DNA of 64,000 nt from Larix kaempferi (Eukaryota; Streptophyta; Pinopsida; Pinales; Pinaceae): NCBI GenBank assembly GCA_027924585.1, contig BSBM01000186.1, positions 1 to 64,000 on the forward strand, read 5' to 3'. Each line of letters begins with the position of its first letter. Position 1 is the stretch's first letter. The notes beneath the pieces were generated by a model. The model was not told the origin of the DNA. It saw nothing but the letters and a program-made list of their open reading frames with translations, and did no database searches. A program made the translations under genes and the position numbers. This document shows positions 35,600 through 47,011 of this stretch, piece after piece.

Positions 35600-36240
35600 C
35601 CTTCCCAAACAGTGATCTGATATGGCTGAAATTATTCTTTGAAAAATATTTGGTGAAGATGTCTACAACTTGCTCACAAGATGGGAAAAACTGCAGAGCA
35701 ATGATCTGATCATGCACTAGACTTCTGATGTAGTGCATATGAATCTCTATATGATTGGTTCTTTTCCTTTACATTGTGTCATTTGAGATCCTTATAGCAC
35801 TCTGATTTTCACAAAAGATGATTGTGGGAGTGCTAAATTCAATCCCAAACTCTGAAAGTATACCTTGCAACCACACACACTGAGTAGCAACATTCACCAC
35901 TCCTCTGTACTTGGCCTCTACTGAAGAGAGTGCAATGGCATTTTGGTTTTTACTTGACTAGAAAATAGATCCTCCTCCAAGCATGAAAACAAATATGAAA
36001 GTTTATTTCTGGTTTGAGCTATCACCAGCCCAATTGGGTCTCAAAAACCATGAAGATTCAAGGAAGAATCTGCAACATAATGAATCCCATGAGAGTTGGT
36101 GCCTTGCACATTGTGAAATATTATTTTGGCAGCCCTCCAATGAATCTCATGTGGCTACTCCATGTACCTTGATGCTACACTCACTTCATATGCAATATCA
36201 GGTTGAGTGTGAGTAAGATACAATAGACTACCAACTAGCT
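35600..36240 (-). pseudogene. Element D copia RNase H
   Basis: Minus-strand translation gives FMLGGGSIF, a stop, SSK-QNAIALSSVEAKYRG and VVNVATQ near 35880-35990, then CENQSAIRISN and NHIEIHMHYIR. These are the copia RNase H motifs including the Glu of SSVEAKY. Stops interrupt the frame. Confidence 0.8.
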
Positions 36241-36362
36241 ATCTATACAAGGTGTTGTTCACCAAAGGAGTAGATTCTGCATCTTCAAGTCTTACTCCTG
36301 AAAGGAAGGGAGTCTTTGATGGCTTGCATTCTTCCATTCTGAATTTCTTTAGCAGGTTTGAT

Positions 36363-37070
36363 TCATATTTTGATAGAGACTTTAATTCCTGAGTTGGATT
36401 GAGAGATCTCAAATCCTAAGAATTGTCTAAGTATTCCCAAGTCAGTCATGGAAAAAGCATGATGCAAAGTAGTCTTCAATGAAGCAATCTCATCGATGGA
36501 TATTCCTGTGATCAAAAGGTCATCAACATATAACACAATGATCAGAATAGAACCATTTATTAGCTTCATGTACACCTTCGGATTATATTTTATTTTGTCG
36601 AAGCTTTGTGACAGGAGAAAACTATCCATCTTGGCATACCAAGCTCTAGGAGCTTGCTCAAGCCCATATAGTGACTTCTTCAACCTGCACACAAGATTAG
36701 GATAAGAAATATAACCTTTTGTTTACTGCATATAGATCTCCTCCTCAAGGTATCCATGGATGAAATCACTTTTTACATCCATGTGATACACTTCCCAGCA
36801 CTTGGATGCAGAAACTGCTAGAACTAGTCTTATTGAATCCATCTTTGCAACTGGTGCAAAGGTCTAATTGTAGTAAAGGCCTTGGACATGGGAGAAAACA
36901 TTATCCACTAGCCTTGATTTTTACTTCACTGTTGCACCATCAACATCAAACTTTTTTTATGAAGATCCACTTACACTTTACTAGCTTTCTTCCATGTGGG
37001 AGCTTGACTAGTTCCCAAGTTCCATCATTTTGAAGAGAATGAAACTCCTCATCCATGGAAGCCTACCATC
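36363..37070 (-). pseudogene. Element D copia reverse transcriptase
   Basis: Copia RT motifs on the minus strand: WELVKLPHGRKLVKCKW near 36970-37030, VCRLKKSLYGLEQAPRAWY (usual KSLYGLKQ) and VLYVDDLLITG with catalytic YVDD at 36519-36530, then LGFEISQ. Frame changes and stops lie between 36700 and 36960. Confidence 0.87.
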
Positions 37071-38228
37071 TTGGGTCATGTGAGGTTTCTTCATATGATT
37101 GAGGATCAGATTCAACCATAGAAAAACACTTCTCAGGAAGGAAAGGATCTTTGACAGAAATATCATTCTCAAACTGAAATCTAGTCCTCCTAGGATCTTG
37201 AGGATCACCCACAAGTTCTCTAGTTGATTCAATAGTTTTTGCATCCAACTTAGGTCTTGTAGGTGATATTGGATCTGTAATAATGTGGTATTCATCATTA
37301 TAAATATCAGAATCAGAAATTTCATGAGAAGCTTCACTTACTTCAATAGGTTGTAGTTCAAAGGATTCTCTAATTTCAACTGCCTGCAAGGGTTTTTCTT
37401 TGAATTGAACACTTCTTTCAATGAAATCTTTTTGAGTGGTCATATTCAACAACTTGTAACCCTTGGAGTCTTCTAAATAGCCAATGAAGATGCATGGTTG
37501 GATTTGGGTTTGCAAATCTCTTCTATTCTCAGGTGGAATTCTAGCCCATGCCTTTGAGCCAAAAAATATGAAATGAGACATAACAAGCTTGTGCCGAATC
37601 CAAGATTCAAAAGGAGTGATTCCTTTCGATGCTTTATGTGGAACCATATTCTAATATTGGCTACACAATTGATGGCTTCAGCCCAAATTCTTGGAGACAA
37701 AGACTTGGAATCCAACATGCTAGTAGCCATCTCCTTGAGAGATCTATTCTTCTGCTCAACAACACCATTCTGCTTAGGTGTGTATGGAACTGTATGCCGC
37801 ATATGGATGCAAAAATTAGCACAGATTTGTTGAAAATTGGATTTTATGTACTCCCCACCATTATCAGTTCTGAGGGATTTGATCTTCCTACCAGACAGGT
37901 TCTCTACAGAGGCTTTAAAAATCTTGAAAAATCCAGACTTCTGACTTGAATTGAAGAAAGAAGACCCAACAAAATCTAGAAAAGTCATCAATGAAGGTAA
38001 GCACATATTTGGCATTATTCAGAGACAAATTGGGGAATGGACCTAATATATCACTATGAATAAGATCAAGGGGCGCATAGGTTCACTCATATCTATCTCT
38101 CTCATACTTATGCTCAAGGTGTTTTCCAAGAATGCAACCTTGACAGATTCTTTGGAAAATTTGATATTGAGCAACCCTATGACCATGTTCTTCTCATGCA
38201 ATTGATGAAGGTATTTGTAGTTAAGGTG
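37063..38228 (-). pseudogene. Element D copia integrase and GAG-pre-integrase
   Basis: The minus strand shows LNYKYLHQLHEKNMVIGL (GAG-pre-integrase) at 38170-38225. LRTDNGGEYIK carries the second catalytic Asp, and YTPKQNGVVEQKNRSL carries the Glu. The C-terminal part (MVPHKASKGITPFE, FIFFGSKAWARIP, FIGYLEDSKGYKLL) is open at 37063-37647. There are frameshifts near 37600 and 38000. The copia integrase is otherwise recognisable from end to end. Confidence 0.86.
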
Positions 38229-38459
38229 TGTTGGGCCTGGCACAAGTTAAGGCAGTTTTGTGCAAGACAGTTTTGGGAGTTGCGAGGATACAACGTTGCA
38301 GTGCAACATCGACAGAGTAAGAGAGTCAGCACTGCGAAGTTACATCGATGAGGAGAGACAGCGCCGCGAAGAGCCAGATCCGCGAAGATCCGGCAAGGCA
38401 GAGTTTTGGAAGGAAAACAGTATAAATTCTGGTGAGTCCATCGACGGTCTATTTTTGGT
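38229..38459 (+). repeat. Element E LTR, left part (copia-like)
   Basis: TGTTGGGCCTGGCAC begins abruptly inside element D's integrase gene, as expected for an LTR insertion. Element C interrupts it at 38459/38460. The sequence resumes after C's target-site duplication at 42885. Confidence 0.6.
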
Positions 38460-38862
38460 TGTTAGAAACCCATGTCAACCCTTCTATTTACTTTGTTAGT
38501 ATATTGTTGTTGGACGCATATGCTTTGTAAGTCGTCCCGTAGTATTTGTTGATCCATAGTTTGTATTGTTGTTGTTCGACGCATATGCTTTGTAAGTCGT
38601 CCCGTAGTAATTGTTGATCCATAGTTTGTATTGGTCCATGGTTTGTATTGACACATGTTATTGAACCATGGCATTGGCGCCTAGAATTAGTATATAAGTT
38701 TGTGCTGAGACGAATGAAGGTACCGTGAAGTTATTTGTATTGAAATTGCTCAAAGGAGGTTGCCCCCTCGAAGTGGCCTGCGATCAATAAAAGCAATTCT
38801 GAGTTCTGTTATTTCTGCTATCTCGTGTATTCTCATTAATTAATTATTGCAGGTTCTTCACA
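38460..38862 (+). repeat. 5' LTR of element C
   Basis: Runs from TGTTAGAAACC to TTCACA. TATATAAG is at 38691-38698 and AATAAA at 38786-38791. It contains a direct duplication of about 63 bp (from about 38504 and 38570; core GCATATGCTTTGTAAGTCGT). The 3' copy lacks about 13 bp near 42685. Confidence 0.93.
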
Positions 38863-38864
38863 TC

Positions 38865-38876
38865 TGGTATCAGAGC
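38865..38876 (+). other. Primer-binding site of element C
   Basis: TGGTATCAGAGC is the standard complement of the initiator Met tRNA, 2 bp after the LTR. Confidence 0.88.
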
Positions 38877-39239
38877 ACTTTCTTGGGCTCGTGAAATTTC
38901 TGCCAATTTTTTTTTCGCATCTGTTGCAGCTTCAGATCTGGGAATAATCCCTATCCGCTTAACTGTGGGAAGTACTTGGGAATAATCCCTAAAACTCATT
39001 GTGAGGAGTGCCACATGAACCCTGAAGTATCTGGCCCATTGAGAGGACCTACCAGTGAAAAGGGCAACGACCCCTACCTGATTGACTAGTTCCCACCAGT
39101 GAGGCAAACCAAGAGCTGTCGTTTGTGGCAAAGCGGTTATCAGTTTTACCTGAGCTGTGGAGTGAGGGGTAATACCCTAATACGTAAGCCGTTAGATAGC
39201 ATTGGTGGCCGAGTGAATCCCCTGAACCGATAGGAAGCT

Positions 39240-39513
39240 GAACATACCTAGGGTCCATATCTATTTTCGGCTGAACTGTTGCCGATCACTTCTGCACCAT
39301 TGCAGATCCATTTGTTGCCGATCACTTACGCGCCGTTGCAAATCCATTCCGAAAGTCGGTTCTGATCCATCCATTTCAGATCCATTCTAAAAGTCGTTTC
39401 AGATCCATCCGTTTTTGATCTATTTTGATCCATTCTAGATCCCGCCATTTCCAATCCGTTCCGAAAGCTGTTTTAGATCCATTCTGAACAAATATATATA
39501 TATATATATATAT
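39240..39513 (+). repeat. GATCCATTC repeats and (TA)n in element C leader
   Basis: Imperfect units with GATCCATTC-GAAAGTCGTTTCA and GTTGCCGATCACTT recur between 39280 and 39485, followed by a (TA)n run at 39489-39513. They lie in the 5' leader before gag. Confidence 0.65.
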
Positions 39514-39957
39514 CTGTTTTTTCGCCATATCTCCCTTGTTTTAACTCTGTTTTCCCTGAAACTTCACTGACACCCCTGCAATCCCATTTTGCATATCTCA
39601 TTCTTAAGGACCCTATCCGAAATTCCACTTCCCAAATCCAAAAATCCCACATTTGTCTATTTTTAGGGTTTGCCATAACTCCTTTGATTTTCACCCAATC
39701 GCCCTCAAATTTTTCCATCGTGTCCATTCCCTATGTCTGCTTCTTTATCCCTCTCTAACAAATTTTTCCATTCTTTCACTCCGCTTATGAAATCCTCATT
39801 TTTTGCTTCCCTATCCATTCCAAAGTGTCCAAAACCTAGTCAAACCCCAATTACCCATCCGATTTTTTTCCAAAATCCAAATTTCCCTTTACTAAATAAG
39901 ATTATGTTTGTGTTTTTCTATCCATTCCCCCCCCAAAAAAAACTCTTGGTTATGGTT

Positions 39958-40800
39958 TTCACCCACGCAGGAGCAAAAACCATGGAGGAGCACTTGCAGC
40001 CATCCAAACCAAACTCCAGGATCTGGATGAAAAATTTCTCGACATCCATCTTGAGCATTCAGCCATGAACAACAAACAACAGTCCGAGTCTTCATTAGAC
40101 AATGGGTTCTCTTCTTCTAGCAATTTCCGTGGTTCAAAGCTTGAATTTCCTCGCTTCAATGGTACTGATCCGACTGGATGGATCTATCGTGCATAACAGT
40201 ATTTCAGTCTACATAATACTTTTGATGTCTAAAAATTTCCACTTGCATCCTTTCATTTGGAACAGGAAGCCCTTCAATGGTACCGTTGGTACATCAAGGC
40301 TCATGATGAGCCAAAATGGACATATTTTTGCCAACTCCTTTTGCAACGATTTGGTCCTAGTGCTTTTGGTGACTTCACCGAAGCACTCACTAAACTTTGT
40401 CATATTGGCACTGTGAGAGAGTATCAGATAGAATTAGAGAAATTAGCCAATCACACAGAAGGATTATCTGATGAATTATATAGGAGTTGTTTTATCAGTG
40501 GTCTTAAGGATGAAATTTGCTCAGAGGTCAAAATGTTATGTCCCAACACAATGATGGAAGCCCTGGGGTTGGCTAAGTTGGCAGAAGACAATATTACAGC
40601 CCAACAGCACTCCAAACCCACTTTTGTTCCTTTCCAAAATATGGGTTCTCAACGACCTCCCATCCCGCCAGCTCCTCGACCAACTCCTATCAAGCATTTG
40701 TCTGAAACAAAGATGCAGGCACGCAGAGAAAAAAGGGCTTTGTTATAATTGTGATGAGAAATTCAGTCGGGGACATAGATGTTTTCAACAAAAGCTCTAT
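39958..40800 (+). pseudogene. Element C gag
   Basis: After broken N-terminal frames (LDIHLEHSAMNN, KLEFPRFNGTDPTGWI) an open frame at 40257-40748 carries EALQWYRWYIKAHDEPKW and FGPSAFGDFTEALTKL, classic retrotransposon gag sequence. The zinc knuckle CYNCDEKFSRGHRC follows in the next frame at about 40741-40785. Confidence 0.85.
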
Positions 40801-41525
40801 CTCTTGGACATGGATTCTCCTCGTGCCTCTAAAATTGGTGAAGAACCTTCAGATACAATGGATGATCAGGTCGACATTCAGGAGCCACCTATTGACCCCC
40901 CATCTCAGGACGACCAACCAGAGATATCTCTCCATGCTTTATCTGACGTCACCAACCCCCAAACAATGTGGATCAGGGGTTACTTCAAGAAGCTTCCTCT
41001 TACAATACTCATTGATTCTAGTAGCACTCATAACTTCATTGACCCTCGGATCGCCAAATAGACTGATTGTTTTGTCTATCCTTGCTCCAACTTTGAAGTC
41101 ATGGTTTCCAATGGGGGCACCTTACCTTGCAAGGGGAAGTGTCACAATGTGCATATCTCTCTGGAAGATTATAACCTACGCTCTGATATGTTTTCCTTGT
41201 CCCTAGGCAGTTGTGATGTGGTTTTGGGTGTTCAATGGTTACACACACTTGGCCCCATCTTATGGGATTTTGCTGAAATTTGGATGCAGTTTTCAGTCAA
41301 TGGTAAACAACAGAAATTTATGGGCTTACAAAAAGGGTCTCTCCGCATCATCAATTCACATCACCTAGAAAAGATCCTTAAGAAGAATTCACATGGTGTC
41401 ATCGCTCAACTCCATTCCATTCAGATACACCTATCAATGATCTCCCCTAATTCCTTGGATAGATATGCGGGTGTCTTTGCTGAACCAGTGGGCTTGTCGC
41501 CTTCAAGAGACCTTTTCGGTAAGAC
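40801..41525 (+). pseudogene. Element C protease
   Basis: The retropepsin site reads LTILIDSSSTHNFIDPRIA (Asp codon near 41014; usual IDSGSTHNF). After a stop at 41059 the protease continues as MVSNGGTLPCKGKCHN and LGSCDVVLGVQWLHTLGP. The frame then passes SPNSLDRYAGVFAEPVGLSP, the linker normally just before RT, and joins directly to RNase H sequence. Confidence 0.85.
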
Positions 41526-42387
41526 TTTAGCCAAATCTACATCTTAGTGGGAAATGCTGGCTATTTTGCATGCAGTACAGAAGTGGCAGCCATACCTATT
41601 AGGGAATCATTTCTGCATCAAGACTGATCTCCAGAGTCTGGAAAATTTCCTGGAACAACCGGTCTCCTCACACGCACACCTGAAATGGGTTATCCAACTC
41701 ATGGGTTATGCCTATGCGATCACTTACAATAAGGGTAAGGACTATATGGTGGAAGATGCTCCTTCTCACACATTTGATGACCCAGTTCCTCTTACAACTA
41801 TTTCTCTACTTGTTCCAAATTGGTTGCAATCTGTTCAACAGGGCTATCTCTTTTATGAACTCCATGCTTCTTCATCAGCAGGGCACTCTGGGTTCCTCAA
41901 AATGTATGACCAGGAACAATGTAACTTCTTTTGGCAGGGACTGAAAATGAAAATTCAACAGATGGGGGTTGAATGTGATACTTACCAGGTCAACAAGGGT
42001 GAAACGACACTCCTTTCGGGACTGCTCGAACCCTTGTCCATCCCTACACATATTTGGACAACTATTTCTATGGATTTCCTAGAAGCACTCCAGTGGTACA
42101 ATACCACATCTAAAAGGACACCATATGAAGCAGTCTATGGACAGGCACCGCTAGTTCTTCTTCCATACACCCTCAGTAGCTCCCCAGTTCAAGCAATTGA
42201 CTCGGTTCTTCGAAACCGCGATCAGATTCTTCTCATTATGCAGGACAATCTTCACATGGCAAGAATTCGACTGAAACAACAAGCTGATCAGCACCATTCT
42301 GAGTGCAATTTTCATGCAGCTGATATGGTTCTTCTTCATCTACATCCTTCTAAGCAACCCTCCCTGAAACTCAAAAGGCGTCAATGA
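41526..42387 (+). pseudogene. Element C RNase H and integrase fragments
   Basis: FGKTLAKSTS, a stop, then WEMLAILHAVQKWQPYLLG and FCIKTDLQSLENFLEQ are RNase H motifs. GHSGFLKMYDQ and FFWQGLKMKIQ belong to the integrase zinc region. ISMDFLEALQWYNTTSKRT joins the first catalytic Asp region directly to sequence after the Glu motif, so the INT core with the second Asp and Glu is deleted. The frame 41554-42387 is otherwise open. Confidence 0.85.
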
Positions 42388-42480
42388 CCCCGAATGCAAC
42401 CCGAGGATGCTACCGGGGAACCACTCCTTCAGATTCTGCATCAATTTCCACATTTAAAGCTTTGAGGACAAATCTTTTTC

Positions 42481-42494
42481 TAAGGGAGAGGGGA
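42481..42494 (+). other. Polypurine tract of element C
   Basis: TAAGGGAGAGGGGA immediately precedes the 3' LTR start at 42495. Confidence 0.85.
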
Positions 42495-42884
42495 TGTTAG
42501 GAACCCATGTCAACCCTTCTATTTACTTTGTTAGTATATTGTTGTTGGACACATATGCTTTGTAAGTCTTCCTGTAGTATTTGTTGATCCATAGTTTGTA
42601 TTATTGTTGTTGGATGCATATGCTTTGTAAGTCGTCCCGTAGTAATTGTTGATCCATAGTTTGTATTGGCCCATGGTTTGTATTGACCCATGGTATTGGC
42701 GCCTAGACTTAGTATATAAGTTTGTGTTGAGACCAATGAAGGTACCGTGAAGTTATTTGTATTGAGCTTGCTCAAAGGAGGTTTCCCCCTCGAAGTGGCC
42801 TGCGATCAATAAAAGCAATTCTGAGTTTTGTTATTTCTGCTATCTCGCGTATTCTCATTAATTAATTGTTGTAGGTTCTTCACA
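42495..42884 (+). repeat. 3' LTR of element C
   Basis: Colinear with 38460-38862 and highly similar; AATAAA near 42808; ends TTCACA before the TTGGT duplication. Confidence 0.93.
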
Positions 42885-43668
42885 TTGGTTAAGATACTCC
42901 ATGATTCCCAGTAGACGAGTGAGGAGTGGTGCGGAAGGAAAGCGACCGGTCGCACAAGCAAAGGCAACACTATGTGAATCGACCACATAAAGCCGTTAGA
43001 GAAGGAACGACAGGGTGAAAGCGACCTGTTGGCATGTGCTCGGCAGAGGGACTGAAAGCGACGTGACCACGTGTAGAAGGATGGCCACAACGACGAGTCA
43101 CTATCAGAGCCTAACAATCCTGGTGAGCAGGGGAACCGCACTAGTTTTTGGGAACCTTATGGTTTTTGTTCCTATGCATTGTAACAGATGTGACCTACGG
43201 GCACGATCTATATAAAGGGAAATTTTGTAAGGGAAAGGGTTAATCTCTGATCATGAATAAGTTGATTATTATTGAATCCAGATCTTTGTTGAGAGATGAT
43301 TGTAAAAGGATTTGGAAACTGCGTGCGTAGAGACCTACTGAAGAGAGAAGAGAGTCTACAGCTGAGTTCACAAACTGGAACTGTTGTACCCTTTCCATAA
43401 ATAATCTAGCAACAGTTCCTATGGACGTAGCTCCCATCCTGGGGGTGAACCATGTTAAATTCTATGTTATGTGATTGCTTATGTGCTTGAATCTGTGTAT
43501 TTTCTTATGTTGAATGGTTAAGATCTTGTTTATGAGCTCATGTGTCTTGGTTTTACATGTATTCACCATAAGGATAATGATGGAGATAATATGTTAAGTA
43601 TCGACATGTATGAATGAATGTTAAATTCATAAGTAATTCTAAGTCAGATGAATGCATAAGTTGATCGG
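42885..43668 (+). repeat. Element E LTR, right part (copia-like)
   Basis: Continues the sequence interrupted at 38459. TATATAAA at 43209-43216 fits an LTR promoter. TGGACGTAGC...GGTGAACCA near 43420-43450 resembles the U5 part of plant copia LTRs. No coding sequence is visible. The region ends where the minus-strand LTR G begins (43669), so the inner end of E's LTR cannot be placed. Confidence 0.5.
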
Positions 43669-44346
43669 TGTTGATGCCTCGAAATTCGCAGCACCTACAG
43701 TTAAGGATTATCCCCGGTAAGTAAGCCCAATTAGATCACTCGTCATTTGGTGTGGGGAATCTGTCCGGTTAACGGCCCGACTACCGTATGTGGTTTAAAG
43801 ATTAACTTTCACCGGTTGCGGCCCGATCCACCATTTAAGTATTTTATATTTAAATATGATATGCAAGTGCCCTATCTAAATGCATGCAATTAAAACAAAT
43901 ATGATCTAAAATATCTAGACTAATTAATCTATCCCTGCAGGGAGCAAACTTGAAATATGAGTAATATGCTGGAAGTATACCTAAGAAACTCACAGGTAGA
44001 TGTTAATAATAAAGGCACATTTACAACAGAATGTAAAAGATAACAGAGATAGCTTTGATGTAATTGAAACATTTCATTACTCATTTAACACATAAATGTC
44101 TGCACAGGAAATGAAAGCTTTCATAACTATGAATTATTTTAGAATAGTTAAGAACGATCTCACAGTATATGCATGAATGATGCATAAATAATTCAACAGA
44201 TATTCAACACATTTCCAAGCAAAACGCAGTGCTAGATTTTCCTAGGCAAAATGGATCCTTATTTATTAATGCAACAAAGTAATTCACGTACAAAACAATC
44301 CATTCCTTTCACCTGCCAAAAGTATTTTTCTTCTATTCTATTCCTC

Positions 44347-44354
44347 TATTTATA
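44347..44354 (-). promoter_or_regulatory. TATA box in LTR G, downstream of its gene
   Basis: The minus strand reads TATAAATA within AGCTATAAATAGAGG, about 170 bp after the gene's stop and 680 bp before the LTR end. The matching position in F is 52538-52545. This is the likely start of the element's genomic RNA. Confidence 0.65.
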
Positions 44355-44519
44355 GCTTTACAAAATTCTCTCTTCTCATACCCTAACCCTAGGGAATCCC
44401 AAAAGTTTGTCTTCTAGTGCCCATATAAAACAAAATTAGTTTCCAACTATTTTTTATGTTTATACAATAAATCATCCTCCAACTGTCTTTAATATTTAAT
44501 TATTCATACAATGTCAAAA

Positions 44520-47011
44520 TCAGCTTTCAGCTGGCATTTCTGCCTCAGCTAGTCTTTCCACCTCAGCTGGTCTCTCCTTCTCAACTATGAAACTGGCCCA
44601 CATGCCTATTTCTCTTACAATTATGTTGCTACATACTGGAGTCATCATCTTCAAAGATATTTCATGCTTGGGAATTTCTGCTTCAATAGATTTTACTCCT
44701 GTTGATGTGGCCTGGGGGATATCCTCTAGAAAATATGCATGGATTGAAGCATTCCCAATGAACCGCTGGAGATCTTCTGATGTTAGGAAATCAATTTTCC
44801 GTATGTAGTCTAACTCCGTGCTTAGCTCTCTCTATAGCTCTGAGAGGTGCTGGTATTTGTCAGGGAAATCTTCTATGGTCTGAGGAATAACCATCTGTCA
44901 CTTCTTGTGGGATTCACGAATCTTTTGGTATAGGTTGGTACACAGCCCGATAGTTTTTTGAATCCCCACATTTACTTTAACACCCCAGCTTCTGCAGAAT
45001 TCAATGAGCCTTGAATCCAACTGATAATCGGCCAAGGACTTGAGAAGTAGATTTCCAAGGAAGCCTGATTTCCCTTCCCTCCATTCAGTTTGTTTTATGA
45101 TATCTTCCATGATGTGCACACACTTCTTCTTGAGCCTCAGGGCGTCGACATCGATTTCTTTCATTCTCAAAATCATCACCTTCATCTTGCTAACTTCTAC
45201 TGTAATGAGCTCTTGTGATAAATAGATTTTCTTTAGAATGTCACGGGCTTGCTCATGGAAAGGGGTTAAGTCCTGATTCCTGCCTGTTGCGAGTTGTAGT
45301 TCCCCTGACACCAGTTCCTTTTCCTTGTTCACCTCTTCCAGTCCAGCCTTTAGTTCCTCAACTTGTTGGTTGGCAGCTTCCTGATCAGATTCTAACTGAG
45401 CAGCTTGGGCTTCAATGTTATTCTTCTCTCCCTCTAGTATCATTAGTTGCACCGTCAATGTTTTCTTTTCTTCATCTAGATTTTGATACTCACTTGTTAT
45501 TCTTCCTTGTTTTGATAAGAGGGCATCATATTTCTTCCTCCAGATTTTTCCATCTGCTCGCTCCTTTATCAGATTATGTTTTAACTTGCGCACCTTCTGT
45601 TTTCCCACCTCAACATAATTTAGTAGTTTGTGAACATTGTCTTCACTTGCCTGGGCGGAAACCAGGGAAATTTTCAGGGGCGAAATTTCGCCAATTGGCT
45701 ATTTTTTGGCATATTTTTCAAAAAATAAATTCGCTATTTGGTCATTTTTAGTCTCTAATATCGCCTATATTTACATAAATATGTTTTTTTATCATAATAT
45801 TCGCCAAAATTTACAAGTTTTAGTGGTAAATTGTATGTTTCATATTTAATATTCACCTACCAATCTATATATATGTTTCTTTCAATCCAAATTAATTGCC
45901 TAGAAAACTATACTTAAGTATACTTTTATAATCCTTAAAAAATACCCTGGCGGAAACTACATTGATGGATGCTACGAACCCGGGATTGTTCTACGTACCT
46001 TGTATGTTGGTGCTCTCTTGTCTAATGACGATGTCTGGTTGGGAGGCCATCTTCATTCTTTTCTCAGTATTTCTCACAATAGCTTTTCTTTTCTTGTCGA
46101 AGACAATCTTGTCCAGCTGAGCCACGGTGTGGTTCTTTGATGGAGTAAAAGGAATGAGCGGGAGCTCTCCTATAGGGAAGTGGCTTCCCGCGGTTATTTC
46201 TTGAGATACTTGGGCTGAGTCTATGTCCATGGTATGCATGCTTGGACTTCTTGCTTCCACAGCCTTCTTGGACTTCTCCTCTTCTTCTTTTTTCTTTTGC
46301 TGCTCAACGGCCTCTCTATTTGCCCTCTTGCAGCTTATCAGCCTCTTCTTTTTTTATTCTTTCAGCTTCTTCTTTTCTGATTCTTTCAGCTTCTTCTTCC
46401 CACAACCTGCTAGCTTGTTCCTTCTAAACTCTTTCTGCTGCTTCTCTTTGGAACTTTTCAGCCTCTTCTTTTAGCCTTTGCTCTTCCTTCGTCAGAGCTT
46501 TGGCTTCGTCCCTCTTCCTCTGTAACTCTTCCTTCTTAGCAGCTTGAGTGGTCGTGCTAGAACTAGACCAGCCTTTGGGACGAAAGCATTTGTTGAGCTC
46601 GGTCATGTTGCTAGCCCTCCTGAAAATTGCTTCCTCTTTGTCAAAATAGTTTGCATATTCAAAACGTACTTTGATAGCCGCACAATGTTCCGCAACTTTG
46701 TTGTAGTTGCCATTTCGGTGAAAACTCTTTTCTCCAAAATGGAAAACTTCCAATTCTCGAAAAAAATCTTCAATAGTTTTAACTCTGGAAAATTTATATG
46801 CCCCAATGCAGAAACGGTAATGGTGGGAATGAAGCTTTCTTCTGATCATGCAAGAAGTCAGCAATCCCATCTATGAAGACTTGTGTCACTGCTTAATGTG
46901 GACTACATAATCTGTGGCATATTCAAGCAAGAGAGATGGTGGTTTGGAACCTCCATACATCCTGAGGTATGTGCCCTCCTATGAGAAATAGTAATCCCCA
47001 TATTTTTCTAT
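44520..47011 (-). pseudogene. U3 accessory gene of LTR G (C-terminal two-thirds)
   Basis: Minus-strand translation parallels the gene in element F: GDYYFS and EGTYLRMYGGS near 46930-47010, then ELEVFHFGEKSFHRNGN and FEYANYFDKEEAIFRRASN. A QLDKIVFDKKRKAIV segment precedes a coiled coil at 44898-45608, and the last part is LQRFIGNASIHAYFLE, ending PAES at a TGA (44520-44522). Lesions include stops near 44898 and 44840, a hAT-type MITE at 45663-45949, and the insertion of F at the 5' side. Protein motifs are kept while nucleotides differ clearly from F, so this is a separate subfamily. Confidence 0.78.
45663..45949. mobile_element. Non-autonomous hAT-type MITE, 287 bp
   Basis: The element starts CAGGGAAATTTT and ends AAAATACCCTG, giving short inverted ends of the hAT type (CAGGG...CCCTG). 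It is flanked by a perfect 8-bp duplication GCGGAAAC (45655-45662 and 45950-45957), the length hAT transposases make. The interior is AT-rich with no coding sequence. It is absent from the corresponding place in element F's gene. Confidence 0.88.

Larger units (their letters stand above)
34135..38228 (-). mobile_element. Element D: Ty1/copia element, minus strand, 5' part cut off by E
   Basis: On the minus strand the order is GAG-pre-integrase, INT, RT, RNase H, polypurine tract and 3' LTR, the copia order. The gag, protease and 5' LTR are missing because a different LTR starts at 38229. Many stops and frameshifts show an old copy. Two inserted layers (E, then C) lie beyond its right edge. 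Confidence 0.85.
38460..42884 (+). mobile_element. Element C: Ty3/gypsy element with reverse transcriptase deleted
   Basis: LTRs at 38460-38862 and 42495-42884 are flanked by a perfect TSD TTGGT (38455-38459 and 42885-42889). A perfect TGGTATCAGAGC primer site and an AGGGAGAGGGGA tract are present. The internal region (3.6 kb) encodes gag, PR and parts of RNase H and INT, but RT and the INT core are missing. It sits inside element E's LTR, which itself sits in element D. Confidence 0.93.

Noticed and set aside
39489-39513. (TA)n runs here and at 15477, 20186, 48157 and 61536 as element borders
   Set aside because: Simple repeats inside elements; LTR pairs and target duplications place the borders elsewhere.
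45650-45960. Intron in the minus-strand gene of G
   Set aside because: GT and AG can be found near the edges, but an exact 8-bp duplication with CAGGG...CCCTG ends is better explained by a hAT insertion.
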